Shown one piece after another: positions 41,465-50,477 of a stretch of 64,000 bases of DNA (within the stretch, counting starts at the first letter, position 1; the number at the start of each line of letters is the position of its first letter). The notes beneath the pieces are model-generated. The model did no database searches and was not told the origin of the DNA. It worked only from the letters and a program-made list of their open reading frames with translations. The DNA lies in the NCBI GenBank assembly GCA_000507305.1, contig DF240182.1, forward strand, positions 1 through 64,000. Reading direction: 5' to 3'. This DNA is from Breviolum minutum Mf 1.05b.01 (lineage: Eukaryota; Sar; Dinophyceae; Suessiales; Symbiodiniaceae). The position numbers were made by a program, and so were the translations under genes.

Positions 41465-42147
41465 ATCAACAATTCAACAAATCAACAACAGACCGGCTAT
41501 TTCTGAGGTCCAGTTTGTGATGCATTTTGGGTGTACAAAAAAGCAGGGCTTACGAATGGGGATTCGTAGGATGGGATTTTTCGGAATACCAACTCCCGAG
41601 GTAGAAATGTTGGTTGCTTTGCGTGCAGATGTCTCGGCCAAAGATAGGCGCAATAAACATGTTGTCCATTGTTGTTTTGGTTGGGTGGGTGTGAGGAAAG
41701 ATACACATTTGCCACTTGAGGTTTTTGTGCGCCCCAAAATGAGCAGAGTTTTTTTTCCACAAAGATTTATTGGAAGGTTGATATTGATATTTGTAGATGT
41801 AACAAACAGCCAACTGAAATGGTTGGTGTCATATGAGATTCAGAGTGCCTCTTCCAGTGAAGGCATTTGCAACTCGATCCAAACCAATCTGGAAAAGTCA
41901 CGCGAAATAATCATGAAAACCGGCAGGCATTTTGAGGTTGGTGACATGTGCAATACTTTGACCAGAAGCGGTAAATTTAGCTGGCTGAAACCGTTTACAT
42001 CTTATGATTAGACCAGATGAGGTGCTAATTTGGGGAGGTGATGCGGTGATGCTAATTCTACTGAGTATAGTGTAGCTGTTTATAGTTGAAATTTATGATA
42101 TGATTTGATTGTTGTTGATGGCGATGATGTTGATGATGTTGCTGACA

Positions 42148-42197
<50 letters not shown>

Positions 42198-42263
42198 TGA
42201 TGAATGATGAATGATGATGGTCATTCTATACCTTTACCAAAGGACCTGAAGTGACTGTTGCGG

Positions 42264-42303
<40 letters not shown>

Positions 42304-42979
42304 CCCATCCCGCAGGAATGCCACCACTGCATTGCATTACGCAGCCCAGTTATCCAACTTGGAGGCCATCCAAACATGCGGATGCCATCACTACCGAACC
42401 GCTGGAAGGTAGGTCAGGAAGGGTATCCCCCCCGAAAGCCCTTGTTAATTCGTATATACCTACAATATAGTTTGTCTATATACTGTATATATATATAATA
42501 TATAATATATTGAGATTCATCTTCAGACATATTTATACTGTGTATAGTGTATTTGATTATATATGCATTTTAGTTTACATAGACTCAGACCCCTGTCCTT
42601 ATTTTCTTTGCCATGTTCCGTTTTCCTCTGAGATGCTGTGAACAATCTTGAGCAGGTCTTACGTTTGTTGCTACGTTTGGGTGCTATGTTGGAGATCCAA
42701 CTGCTAGAGGGCCCGTGCGCAGGAGTGAAATTGTGGATGGCTATTTGGCGATCACAACCCTGGATGCAATGAAAAATATGTAAGCAATCAGATAACAACA
42801 AGATACAACAATAAAACGATCAACAAGTGCATGTTTTCTAAGCACTCCCTATAGATGCATTTGACTGTTGTCTCAAGCGTTTGTTTGAAGAAGTTTACGT
42901 GTAAGCAAGCCACGTCTGGAAGATCGCCCTCCTACACCATCATTTGAGTGGCTCGTCAGGATTTACGCCACTCGACAAC
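37494..42979 (+). CDS. Ankyrin-repeat protein, seven micro-exons, partial
   Basis: Ankyrin repeats are 33-residue helix-turn-helix modules that bind partner proteins; no catalytic function is implied. Exons: 37494-37565, 38419-38458, 39482-39546, 41601-41647, 42316-42364, 42656-42710 and 42960-42979. The phases 0,1,0,2,0,1,0 join without a break, giving 116 residues. Successive pieces are MRLYQATRSGDLEE, VHSAVEAKADLHC, DYAGLTPLHHASSEVSEGKS, VEMLVALRADVSAKD, NATTALHYAAQLSNLE, VLRLLLRLGAMLEIQLLE and FTPLDN. They form about three and a half repeats with the canonical TPLH/TALH and GDLE-x-V-x-x-L spacing. Donors are GTGGAG, GTAACT, GTTTGT, then GC at 41648, 42365 and 42711. All six internal acceptors are AG|G. 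Introns are 853, 1023, 2054, 668, 291 and 249 nt. The first and last exons of the gene are not identified; more repeats may follow (see 45092). Confidence 0.8.
38788..38880 (+). mobile_element. Family A element in ankyrin intron 2
   Basis: TCTAG|GTCGTCATTTCAAAT ... AGATGGGTTGGTTCAACCACCAAC. Diverged left end; lies inside intron 38459-39481. Confidence 0.6.
39570..39650. mobile_element. Family B-like element
   Basis: CGCTCAATGTATACTTACAT ... ACACCACACATTGAGTATCTGGG with AATGTAGGTAAATAC inside. The interior belongs to B but the ends differ. Confidence 0.55.
39939..40027 (+). mobile_element. Family D element (conserved)
   Basis: TTGGACCCCAAAACCATGAA, ATGAAGGCTTTAAACCCCCA, TATGGGTTATAACCC, GGTTGTGGGTTCCCATGG. 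Very close to 50258-50349 and 53216-53303. Lies in ankyrin intron 3. Confidence 0.75.
40143..40236. mobile_element. Family G-like element
   Basis: CTGGCTGGAATATCCCAATT ... TTTTCCAGCCAGCTATGTTA. Inverted CTGGCTGGAA / TTCCAGCCAG core near the ends. Confidence 0.55.
40430..40560 (-). CDS. Candidate minus-strand exon
   Basis: Minus frame MATDPKAARRGSLSATPTPL then GSKEKEAAKNMTKGRGYAS, Lys/Ala and Ser/Thr rich. The ATG at 40552-40554 could be a true start. It lies antisense inside ankyrin intron 3; the + strand is also open in one frame. Confidence 0.33.
40981..41184 (+). CDS. Coding-like segment inside ankyrin intron 3
   Basis: Reads GLSTAVPVYSNGITTDNVQG then QIVAPYNRVKTRPTNMTSIM and MRCIVRDQNLTNLHF before TAG. 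Not ankyrin-like and not needed to join the ankyrin exons, so either an alternative exon, a nested fragment, or chance. Product unknown. Confidence 0.35.
   Translation, partial: ERGLSTAVPVYSNGITTDNVQGQIVAPYNRVKTRPTNMTSIMRCIVRDQNLTNLHFLDSRPIVFRGV
41344..41463. repeat. (CAA)n / (CACCAA)n microsatellite
   Basis: About 120 bp of CAACACCAACACCAACA grading into pure CAACAACAA. Its translation as poly-Gln or poly-Thr is an artefact of the repeat. It is reverse-complementary to the (GTT)n at 42263-42303. Confidence 0.9.
42148..42219. repeat. (GAT)n microsatellite
   Basis: Continuous ATGATGATG with ATGAATGATGAATG at the end; inside ankyrin intron 4. Confidence 0.9.
42263..42303. repeat. (GTT)n microsatellite next to an acceptor
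   Basis: 13-14 GTT units ending 12 nt before the acceptor CCCATCCCGCAG|G of the exon at 42316; it occupies the place of the polypyrimidine tract. Confidence 0.9.
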
Positions 42980-43983
42980 GTTTGGGGGCCCAAGAATGTT
43001 GGACAGAATCATTTGGGCAAAATCAGGATGAGTAGTTCAGGGTTTGCTTTTTGTTTTTTTTTGGAGGGTTTCAATACCCACCTTTAAAACAAGGCTTGAA
43101 ATGAGCATTTGAAACACCAACAACTTTTATGGATCGGACAGCCTGTATATAGTAGCTGCAAATCTGAGTGAACAAAAGTTGATTGAATTTCTTTTCAGAC
43201 CCTAGTAACTTGTCACGCACACACACACACACAGACACACGTAACGGGTGAGAGGTTCCCCCTCCATTCTTCAGGTTTCTCAGATTTGTGAGTTTTTATT
43301 TGGACCACATTCAATTCTCATCCCTATAGTCCAAGTAGCGAGTCACATCTGGTGTGAACAGTTTTGTGTTTCGTCACACTTTTTGGCGTTTGATTCCTGC
43401 GCTTCTCTAGTTGTCTATGTCCAAGGTGGGGTCATTGGCGGGGATCTGTAGCAACAAAAACATCTAAACTTTCTCCAAAGCCACAGTAGTAGATGTAGTA
43501 GAACAAATTTTCAGGGTGGAAAAAAGTGAAGGCCACGCAAATCACAGCGGAGTTCGATGTCTTCTTTTTGCGGGGAAAAACTTTGGCAGCTTTTGTGATG
43601 ACACAAAATGAATCAAAATGGTTCAGTTCCAAGTCAAAATGGAGTTAAATGAGGTCAAAAAAGACAAAATGTATATCAACTATAGCAGCACCCTCCAAAA
43701 TGTGGTGTTTAAACTGTAAGTGGTTGCTTAATGGCACCCCTTGCAAATTCCAGGTATAAATATCATTCTTGGTTATAAAACATCAATTTACCATAAAAAT
43801 AGGTGAATGTAGGTAAACATACCATACATGGATGGTAATTTATGGGATTGATACATAAAACTGGGTAAATCTAAATATATATTTTGTATATATTTTCAAA
43901 CATCATTTTTCCTTATAAAACATTGAACAAATCTTCACCCCACAAAATTCCCACAGCATTTATTTCTTGGAGTTTCCCTCCAG

Positions 43984-44082
43984 GCACGTGAGATCTACAG
44001 AAGGTCACCGTCCCCGGTGTCGCGCGTGGATCTTTGGTGGCAGATGAGATTTGCTAGGGATTTCATAGGGGGAAAATTTTGA
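43984..44082 (+). CDS. Probable terminal exon
   Basis: GTTTCCCTCCAG|G opens AREIYRRSPSPVSRVDLWWQ then MRFARDFIGGKF and TGA at 44080-44082. AG|G acceptor and pyrimidine tract are good. It could be the 3' end of the ankyrin gene but carries no repeat. Confidence 0.48.
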   Translation, partial: AREIYRRSPSPVSRVDLWWQMRFARDFIGGKF

Positions 44083-44222
44083 TGACCTAAGGATCCATAC
44101 CCTTCCCTAGAGAGTAGGTTTGATGGTCCCAATCCCGTCCCCACAATAGGATTGTGTGGGGTTAATCCCTTTCTTAGGACATACCTGGATCCTTAGGGAT
44201 GGGATTTGATATGGCCTATATG

Positions 44223-44325
44223 CCATAGGATCCATGTATTTAGATATTTATTTTTTGCCCACATCAATGGTTGCTGTTTATGGTACATGTAGGTATATAA
44301 ATATACCATATGTGGATCCTATGGG
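44223..44325. mobile_element. Family B palindromic element
   Basis: CCATAGGATCCATGTATTTA ... ATATACCATATGTGGATCCTATGG around TTGCCCACATCAATGG / GTACATGTAGGTATA. Confidence 0.72.
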
Positions 44326-44613
44326 TATGGCGATGGGGTTCAAAAAAATGGTGACCTCTACAATTGATATTTGATAACATGGTTACAGAGTTGTGGTCCC
44401 AAACACGTTTGAGGTCATATGTCCTATGTTTAGGGTTTGGTGTTTCTTCAAGTAGCGAATTGTTTGATGCTATTTTATAAGCAAAGGTACAGGTTTCATG
44501 AATTAAGATGATTTACAAAGCTGGACATTTGCAATCCCCATGAACCCATTTACTATCTGGTTTTGATTTAAAGATGCGTTCACTGTTGTTGATGTCTTTG
44601 AGTTAAAAATTAT

Positions 44614-44741
44614 TTAAGCCCGAGCATCCCACTGAACCTTGCCATCCCTCACGATGACCTTTCCTGACTTTACTTTATTTTGAGCTGTGAATTTCAGGGG
44701 CGGATATTCTGATTCACTGGCAAAGGTTGCTGCTATGTTTT
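44614..44741 (-). CDS. Probable minus-strand terminal exon
   Basis: Acceptor TTCTACTTTCAG| then NIAATFASESEYPPLKFTAQ and NKVKSGKVIVRDGKVQWDAR with TAA at 44616-44614. The + strand is interrupted by many stops. KVIVRDGKV is beta-strand-like. Family not recognised. It is convergent with the + genes to its left. Confidence 0.58.
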
Positions 44742-45091
44742 CTGAAAGTAGAATGAGTGGTAAGTTATAGATGATGTATATATTTAGATATATTGCAAGC
44801 AATAATCAAGTGGCCCAACCTGTTGTATACTCGGATATCTCTAGTAGGTTCTGCAAGTCCTCATCCTCCTCTCTTGTGATTTTTGTCCATGCATTTCGTG
44901 TGTTTCTTCAATGGTTTTCACAAACTCGGCATATTTCAAGAACATCCACACCTGAACATTTGAAGATAGATTCCCTGAAACCAACCCCCTTTTCCAGGAA
45001 AGGCATAGTCCATGCTCTATTGTTCAGGTGTAACCTGGTAGTTTTAGGGAGGTTGTATTCTTCACTGGATCTTCAATGTGTTTTTTTGCAG

Positions 45092-45125
45092 TCAGCACCC
45101 GAGATTTATGCAAGAAATGGAAAGG
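45092..45125 (+). CDS. Possible further ankyrin exon
   Basis: TTTTTTTGCAG|TCA ... AAAGG|GTTTGT encodes SAPEIYARNGKG, which resembles the GA-x-I-x-A-R-N-x-x-G turn of an ankyrin repeat and ends in phase 1. The acceptor is AG|T, not AG|G, and the linking exon is missing, so this is a suggestion. Confidence 0.32.
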
Positions 45126-45359
45126 GTTTGTTTATTGATTGCTACTTAATTTGGCGTAAAATACATCAACCCAAATTTCATCACGATGCCAGATGATCTC
45201 ACCCAAGATGATCCTGGGGTTATTTCAAGGGCTTTCCGTTTTGTTGAAATATGATGAAATTTGACCAGAAATATTCAACAGTTGTTTTTTTTTAATGAGA
45301 CTCTTCTATATATTCATGTTTACACTTGCCATGCAGTTCTGCCAAAATGATCGAAATGT

Positions 45360-45530
45360 AGTGGACTCCTACGTTGTGGTACTTACGCTTGATTCTGTAT
45401 GGTACGCTCCAACGTTGATGCCGCCTTCAAATCCTTGAGGTCTTGCAGACATTGGAGGTCTGGGGAAACGTGGTTCTTTGATGTAAGGGTAGGCGAAGGT
45501 TGGTAGATGGCCACCCTACAGTAAATCTAT
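45360..45530. other. Coding-like segment, frame undecided
   Basis: Plus can be read MVRSNVDAAFKSLRSCRHWR or YVVVLTLDSVWYAPTLMPPS. Minus reads LQCLQDLKDLKAASTLERTI. At least one exon is likely, but the sequence does not choose. Confidence 0.3.
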
Positions 45531-45846
45531 GGGAGTTTGTTTCTAAAGGCACACTTCCGGCTGAGGCTGGGTAGGTGCGTGGAGAGGTGAATTTCTATAG
45601 GTACTTTGGGATGATCTTTACACTCTGAATTCGAAAGGGTCCATTTGCATGTCCGACTAAGGACTGTAGCTTCCCGGAAACTAACGAATATGTATCCCTA
45701 ATCAAATTTTGGTACAAATTTGAGTCGATGCGTTTTTTTTGCATCACATTTGGTGGGAGATGTGATTGTTCCCTAGAGTCTTACATAAGTTTGCCATTCA
45801 ATTTTCCTTTAAAAGGCCAACCCCATGGTCAGCTCTTACTTGGAAG

Positions 45847-45906
45847 GCAGCCAAAGAAGCTCAAAAACGCGAACGTCAAGCAGGCAGCACAGGGAAAGTG
45901 GTTCAG
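45847..45906 (+). CDS. Candidate 60-nt exon
   Basis: TTGGAAG|GCA ... GTTCAG|GTGAAT encloses AAKEAQKRERQAGSTGKVVQ, phase 0 to 0. Charged and helical; partner exons unknown. Confidence 0.43.
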
Positions 45907-45948
45907 GTGAATAGGTTTTATTGGAACCGTTGCATTTTTGTTTTACTC

Positions 45949-46055
45949 TCTGGTAAACTAACATGTAACATGACAATGGAAAATCTCATTTTTTAATAGG
46001 GAATACATCTTCAGAAGGTCCATTTTCTATTGCCATGTTAGTTTACCAGAGGGTA
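45949..46055. mobile_element. Family G element (strong ends)
   Basis: CTCTGGTAAACTAACATG ... CATGTTAGTTTACCAGAGGG, inverted over about 18 bp, with GGAATACATCTTCAGAAGG inside. Confidence 0.8.
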
Positions 46056-46082
46056 CTTTTTCTGATTTGTATATCTCAATAC

Positions 46083-46178
46083 ACTCCCTGAAACTAACGG
46101 TTCGCACCTGAAAATAGACCTCTGGAAAATGAGATTCCAAACTTCGAAACCACCATTTTCAGGTGCCATGTTAGTTAC
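46083..46178. mobile_element. Family G element
   Basis: CTCCCTGAAACTAACGG ... GCCATGTTAGTTA with inner CACCTGAAAATAG / CCATTTTCAGGTG pairing. Adjacent to the previous copy. Confidence 0.7.
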
Positions 46179-46501
46179 TATCCAACTTGACGGCCCTCAA
46201 CTCCACTTTTACGCAGACCAAAAAATGCATGTTGAACTCGGTTTTTTCGATGACAAGTCCCCCCCAAAGTTTGGGTGATTTGAACCATCACGTCTAAGGG
46301 AACTCCGATTTGTTTAAGGTGATTTTTTTACAGGTTGTACCATATGCACCATGGTCCAATGGTAAATCACCATTGGGGAGAACTTGGTTTCACCATCCGC
46401 ATCAGGGCGAGTCGCAAATGGAAGGGGAATTTCAACCTGCAAGGTGATTCACCGTTGTTATAGACTAGGATATCCCATCGGCACAGTTCGTTGTTCAGAG
46501 T

Positions 46502-46595
46502 CCCATAGGATCCATGATACTGGTATATTTACCTACATGGATGGTTGATTTTTATGGTAACTGTAGCTAAATATACCATACATGGATACTATGGG
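46502..46595. mobile_element. Family B palindromic element
   Basis: CCCATAGGATCCATGATAC ... ATACCATACATGGATACTATGGG. Confidence 0.75.
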
Positions 46596-46807
46596 AGTGG
46601 AGGATTTGGATTCTGTCTGTGAAAAAAATCCCAGCACCACCAAATAATAACAGCAATGAAGTTGGAAGACTTGTCCATTTTAGTTTGGGTCAGACAGAGG
46701 GGGTTATGGTATAACGTTTATCCTAATGTTGGTTGTATTACGGGACTATTATGTCCTTTTTATGGGAATCGTTAGTGATCAACCAAAACCACAGGAATAC
46801 AAGCCAT

Positions 46808-47210
46808 AACAGTCATGAAAAATGAATACTAAATGGTTCCCCGTTAAAAGATTGGAGAAGTCACTCACTTGAAACAACAGAAAAACTTACTTTCCATAAT
46901 ACTGGTTGTTTAGTAGGGTAACAGGGATCCTTATAATGGTTTAGTTTATTATAATCCCTGACATAACTGGTTAGGATGTCATCCCCCCAAAAAAAACGAA
47001 GCAACCAGGTGTTTTTTCATTGCTCATCTGTGCTGAAGACTCGGTGAAGTTAATCTCCAATGATATCAACTTCCCCAACTGAAGCTATATGAACCCTCCA
47101 GGGTTACTAGCTGAACTTTCCAGTGTGCTCACTTTTTCAAAATATGTGTTTTGGGAGGATTGGGCACTTCAGAAATAAAAGAAATACCAATCACACACAC
47201 AGACACCCTA
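46808..47210 (+). repeat. Left arm of inverted repeat
   Basis: Pairs with 48793-49199. Landmarks: AAATGGTTCCCCGTTAAAAG, CACTCACTTGAAACAACAG, GAAGACTCGGTGAAGTTAAT, GGAGGATTGGGCACTTCAG. Confidence 0.85.
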
Positions 47211-47215
47211 CAAAT

Positions 47216-47325
47216 GAGTGTTTCCGAAAATAGTGGGTTTTCCCCCGAATCCTCCATTAAAAGATAGGGTTTTCCATTCTTTTCACCATCCATTTTGGGG
47301 TACCTTTATTTTTGGAAACACCCAT
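47216..47325. mobile_element. Family C element
   Basis: GAGTGTTTCCGAAAATAGTG ... ATTTTTGGAAACACCCAT. The flank before it (47187-47215) is repeated before the next C copy (47455-47483). Confidence 0.7.
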
Positions 47326-47346
47326 ATGTATAGCATTTATTGGTTT

Positions 47347-47452
47347 TCCCTGGAAGATTAACATGGAACCTACAAATCACCCATTTAGAAAGGAAAATGA
47401 TCAAAACCAAACCTCCATGAGGACATGTTCCAGCCGTTAATCTTCCAGGGTG
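47347..47452. mobile_element. Family G-like element
   Basis: CCCTGGAAGATTAACATGGA ... GTTAATCTTCCAGGG, 15-bp perfect ends. Confidence 0.7.
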
Positions 47453-47483
47453 TACCAATCACCCACACAGACACCCTATAAAT

Positions 47484-47583
47484 GAGTGTTTCCTAAAATG
47501 GTGCTACCCAACAACCATGAGTTTTCCTACTAAAATGATCATTTTGGGGTGTTTTAGGGGTACCACCATTTAAGGAAACACCC
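47484..47583. mobile_element. Family C element, inverted partner of 48315-48421
   Basis: GAGTGTTTCCTAAAATGGTG, CAACAACCATGAGTTTTCCT, AAATGATCATTTTGGGGTG, TTAAGGAAACACCCA. Confidence 0.75.
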
Positions 47584-47615
47584 AAATCCTAAACCAGTTT
47601 TGTTTTGTTTCGTAG

Positions 47616-47762
47616 CTCATTTTGACCTCCTTTGAGGTCGGAGCTGTCAGATGCCGCGACGTTGCGCCTGGCCAAAGAGCCGTCGGCCGTCGGAGTGCTT
47701 TCGCGGAAACGTTTTTTGGAACCGCGAACATGATGAGAAAAAGGTGTGTCGTTGTAAGGTGA
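47616..47762 (+). CDS. Coding-like exon in the centre of the inverted repeat
   Basis: GTTTTGTTTCGTAG| opens TSFEVGAVRCRDVAPGQRAV then GRRSAFAETFFGTANMMRKR and TGA. A donor TCGTT|GTAAGG at 47754 would end it earlier. Marked rise in GC. Product unknown. Confidence 0.43.
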   Translation, partial: LILTSFEVGAVRCRDVAPGQRAVGRRSAFAETFFGTANMMRKRCVVVR

Positions 47763-48019
47763 CTAAGGTCTCATAGGATCCCATGTATGGAGTATTTTAC
47801 CTACATTTATATAGTTGATTTTTAGGACCTTTAATTAGTGTCTAATTTTTTGATTAGCCTCCCTGAAACTAAAAGCTATAGCTCTGAAAATAGGCCGTGC
47901 CCCTAAGGTGTATAGGTACACCCCGCGGAATACTAACAGCTGGACCCCAATGTGCAAAACTGATTGTTCATCATTTTCCTCATTAACATGTAGCATCAGG
48001 CCAACTTGAGATCAAAAAG

Positions 48020-48083
48020 AACATGATGACGATGATGATGGTGATGATGATGATGACGATGACGATGATGACGATGATGATAA
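48020..48083. repeat. (GAT/GAC)n microsatellite
   Basis: GATGATGATGGTGATGATGA and GACGATGATGACGATGATGA, close to the midpoint (about 48003) of the inverted repeat. Confidence 0.85.
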
Positions 48084-48160
48084 CAATGACCACAGCTTCA
48101 ATCAACTGTTAAAGGACCTCAAGTGACCTTTAGGGATCCTTTGCCCTTCCTTTTTCGCAG

Positions 48161-48243
48161 CTCATAGTGTTCTATCCTCCGTGTGTTGCACACATCGCGT
48201 GTTGTTCTTCGATTTCTCTTCAGCTCGGTCTCTCAGGTTGAAG
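48161..48243 (+). CDS. Candidate exon in the centre of the inverted repeat
   Basis: CTTTTTCGCAG|CTCAT ... TTGAAG|GTGGAT encloses HSVLSSVCCTHRVLFFDFSS then ARSLRLK, phase 1 in and 0 out. The bases after its acceptor (CTCAT) equal those after the acceptor at 47615. Product unknown. Confidence 0.4.
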
Positions 48244-48314
48244 GTGGATGTGCGGATCATATATGTACACAGCATTATTGATCCCTGAAGCATAGAGGAA
48301 ACAATTGAAAACAT

Positions 48315-48421
48315 ATGGGTGTTTCCTTAAATGGTGGTACCCCCATTTCACACCCCGAAATGATCATTTTTAGTAGGAAAACTCATGGTTGTTGGGTACC
48401 ACCATTTTTGGAAACATCCAT
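48315..48421. mobile_element. Family C element
   Basis: ATGGGTGTTTCCTTAAATGG, GAAATGATCATTTTTAGTAG, AACTCATGGTTGTTGGGTAC, TTGGAAACATCCAT. Confidence 0.75.
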
Positions 48422-48792
48422 GTTTCTTGAAGTGGAAAGTTGGAGATGACACGCTTGCTTTTTGGTTGGAAGAAGAGTTGTAGTTGTTTTCTTTCGAAAT
48501 TCTTATGCTTAATAAATTAGTCTACTTTTTGAGCTGATGACCTTTGGTTGTTTGGTTGGGAATGGAATACCTGAATGGCAAACATGACACAGCATGTGCG
48601 CGCTGAGCCTTCCAACAACTCAGTATGTGTTTTTTTTTGACATTTAAAAAGGGGCATGTACAAATCTACCTTGAGTATCCTCAAGTACGTTTGATGGAGA
48701 AATCAGGGCTCCAAAGCTCTGAATGTCAACAGTTACTGGTGACATGGCGCACATGAAACGTACATGAAAGATATTGTTGATAATAAGATCAA

Positions 48793-49199
48793 GGGTGTTT
48801 GTGTGTTTGTGTGTGTGTGATTGGTATTTCTTTTATTTCTGAATTGACCAATCCTCCCAAAACACATATTTTGAACAAGTAAGCACACTGGAAAGTTCAG
48901 CTAGTAACCCTGGAGGCTTCATTTAGCTTCAGCTGGGGAAGCTGATATCATTGGAGATTAACTTCACCGAGTCTTCAGCACAGATGAGCAATGAAAAACA
49001 CCTGGTTGTTTCGGGTTTATAGGGGATGACATCCTAACCAGCTATGTCAGGGATTATATATTAAACCATTATAAGGATCCCTATTACCCTACTAAACAAC
49101 CAGCATTGGGAAAAGTAAGTGTTTTTTTGTTGCTTCAAGTGAGTGACTTCTCCAATCTTTTAACGGGGAACCATTTAGTATCCATTTTTCATGACTGTT
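48793..49199 (-). repeat. Right arm of inverted repeat
   Basis: Reverse complement of 46808-47210; landmarks ATTAACTTCACCGAGTCTTC and CTTTTAACGGGGAACCATTT. Confidence 0.85.
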
Positions 49200-49324
49200 C
49201 TGACTCGTGTTGATGTTTATTGTTCTCCTTCACCAACTTCAAAACGCTCCCAACAAAACTGTGGACAAAACTGTGGGTCCGGTGTTGTGCAATGACTGAG
49301 GCGTTTCTTTCCCCTCACCTATAG

Positions 49325-49463
49325 GGGGCACGATCTATCCAGTGAGGTATGGAAATCTTGAACGATTGTCGCTGGGGGATGTCTCCGGGGAAATTTTGGG
49401 GCAGAAACAACGAGGTCAGTTGAGGCTAAGGCGCATTATTACAGAGTTCATGAGAGGAAACAG
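49325..49463 (+). CDS. Well-bounded exon, unknown product
   Basis: CTCACCTATAG|G at the left and GGAAACAG|GTATAG at the right give 139 nt: GTIYPVRYGNLERLSLGDVS then GEILGQKQRGQLRLRRIITE and FMRGN. AG|G acceptor, AG|GT donor, high GC. Family not recognised. Confidence 0.58.
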
Positions 49464-49776
49464 GTATAGTATGGACTTTGATTTGGGGAGATGATTGTTT
49501 TTGTACTGCTTGGTGATTAATTGTCTTTATGATCTTTCTATGTCGTTTTGAAGGCTAGTATTTTAGAATTAAATGCTTGGGTGTTTTCCCGGAGGTACAC
49601 GGACTTTACCTACTATGTATGACTATCGGAATGTTGTGTTTCGTCCCGAAATCCTAGTAAAGATTGTTGTTGGAAATTTCTATGGTGTCCCAATTTATTG
49701 GCGAGAGACTCCATGAATTGAAACCAAAAATCTTTTGACATGACTCATTTCTTAAATGCTGGTACCATCCGGAAAG

Positions 49777-49872
49777 ATGGCTACTGCCCACCTTTCAACT
49801 CCGAAGTTCGCATCTACGAGAATCGTATCAGTTTCTGAATGGGAGGCGTTTTTTTTGCACAGGTCCGGTTGA
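49777..49872 (+). CDS. Candidate small ORF, 31 aa
   Basis: ATG to TGA: MATAHLSTPKFASTRIVSVS then EWEAFFLHRSG. Could be a first or single exon. Product unknown. Confidence 0.3.
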   Translation: MATAHLSTPKFASTRIVSVSEWEAFFLHRSG

Positions 49873-50257
49873 AATATATGTTGTATTGGATGGTGTATAT
49901 ATCCACCTATCCAACAGATGCGCTCGGGGGGTAAGCATTAAACCAACAGGTAGATCTTGATGATTCAAAACAATTTAGAAAGCTACCAAAGGTTGGGTTT
50001 TGGACGGATCTTGGCAAGGTGATTTTTTCGAACAAAATCGAGGTGTATTAAAAAAAGGTGGTTTTTTGGGGCGGCAGCCCAATAGGTGTGGTTGTTGTTT
50101 TTTGTAAGTTTCGGCCCTGGTGAATTTGTTTTGAATGTCGGGTACCGGTGGTTTGCAAAAACAAAAATGGTCATGTTTCAAGTGTTTCTTCTCAATTCCG
50201 ACTTATTTGAAATATTTCAAGTAGGGCAGTAGTGGTGGTGATTAGTAGTACATGCCT

Positions 50258-50349
50258 TTGGACCCCAAAAACCCATGAAACATGAAGGTTTTAACACCCC
50301 CAATATATGGGTTATAACTTCAAAAAAGGAAGGTTGTGGGTTCCCATGG
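50258..50349 (+). mobile_element. Family D element (conserved)
   Basis: TTGGACCCCAAAAACCCATG ... GGTTGTGGGTTCCCATGG, with CCCCCAATATATGGGTTATA inside. Confidence 0.75.
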
Positions 50350-50477
50350 TAGGTAGTAGTATTGAATTTCAACCAGTTCATCATTTTTTCTATGAATTTA
50401 TAGCTGCATCCAGCATCCCCAGCTACCTCAACTGTATACATGTCGACGGTGATTGGTGTTGAATTCTTTGACTGCAT
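50350..50477 (-). CDS. Candidate minus-strand exon
   Basis: Minus frame SKNSTPITVDMYTVEVAGDA then GCSYKFIEKMMNWLKF, ending at the family D element. An in-frame ATG is at 50477. Product unknown. Confidence 0.33.

Larger units (their letters stand above)
46808..49199. mobile_element. 2.4-kb inverted-repeat structure
   Basis: The outer arms 46808-47210 and 48793-49199 are about 400 bp each and reverse-complementary at high identity by eye. Left begins AACAGTCATGAAAAATG; right ends CATTTTTCATGACTGTT. Each arm contains one family F-like copy (GGTTGTTTAG...). Family C copies at 47484-47583 and 48315-48421 are also inverted and nearly symmetric about the centre, so the original palindrome reached further in. 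The 0.7-kb centre is unique, with a GAT/GAC repeat and two coding-like segments. No transposase is visible. Could be a foldback element or an inverted duplication. Confidence 0.8.

Noticed and set aside
41321..41520. Poly-Gln and poly-Thr open frames
   Set aside because: They are translations of the (CAA)n microsatellite in an intron of the ankyrin gene.
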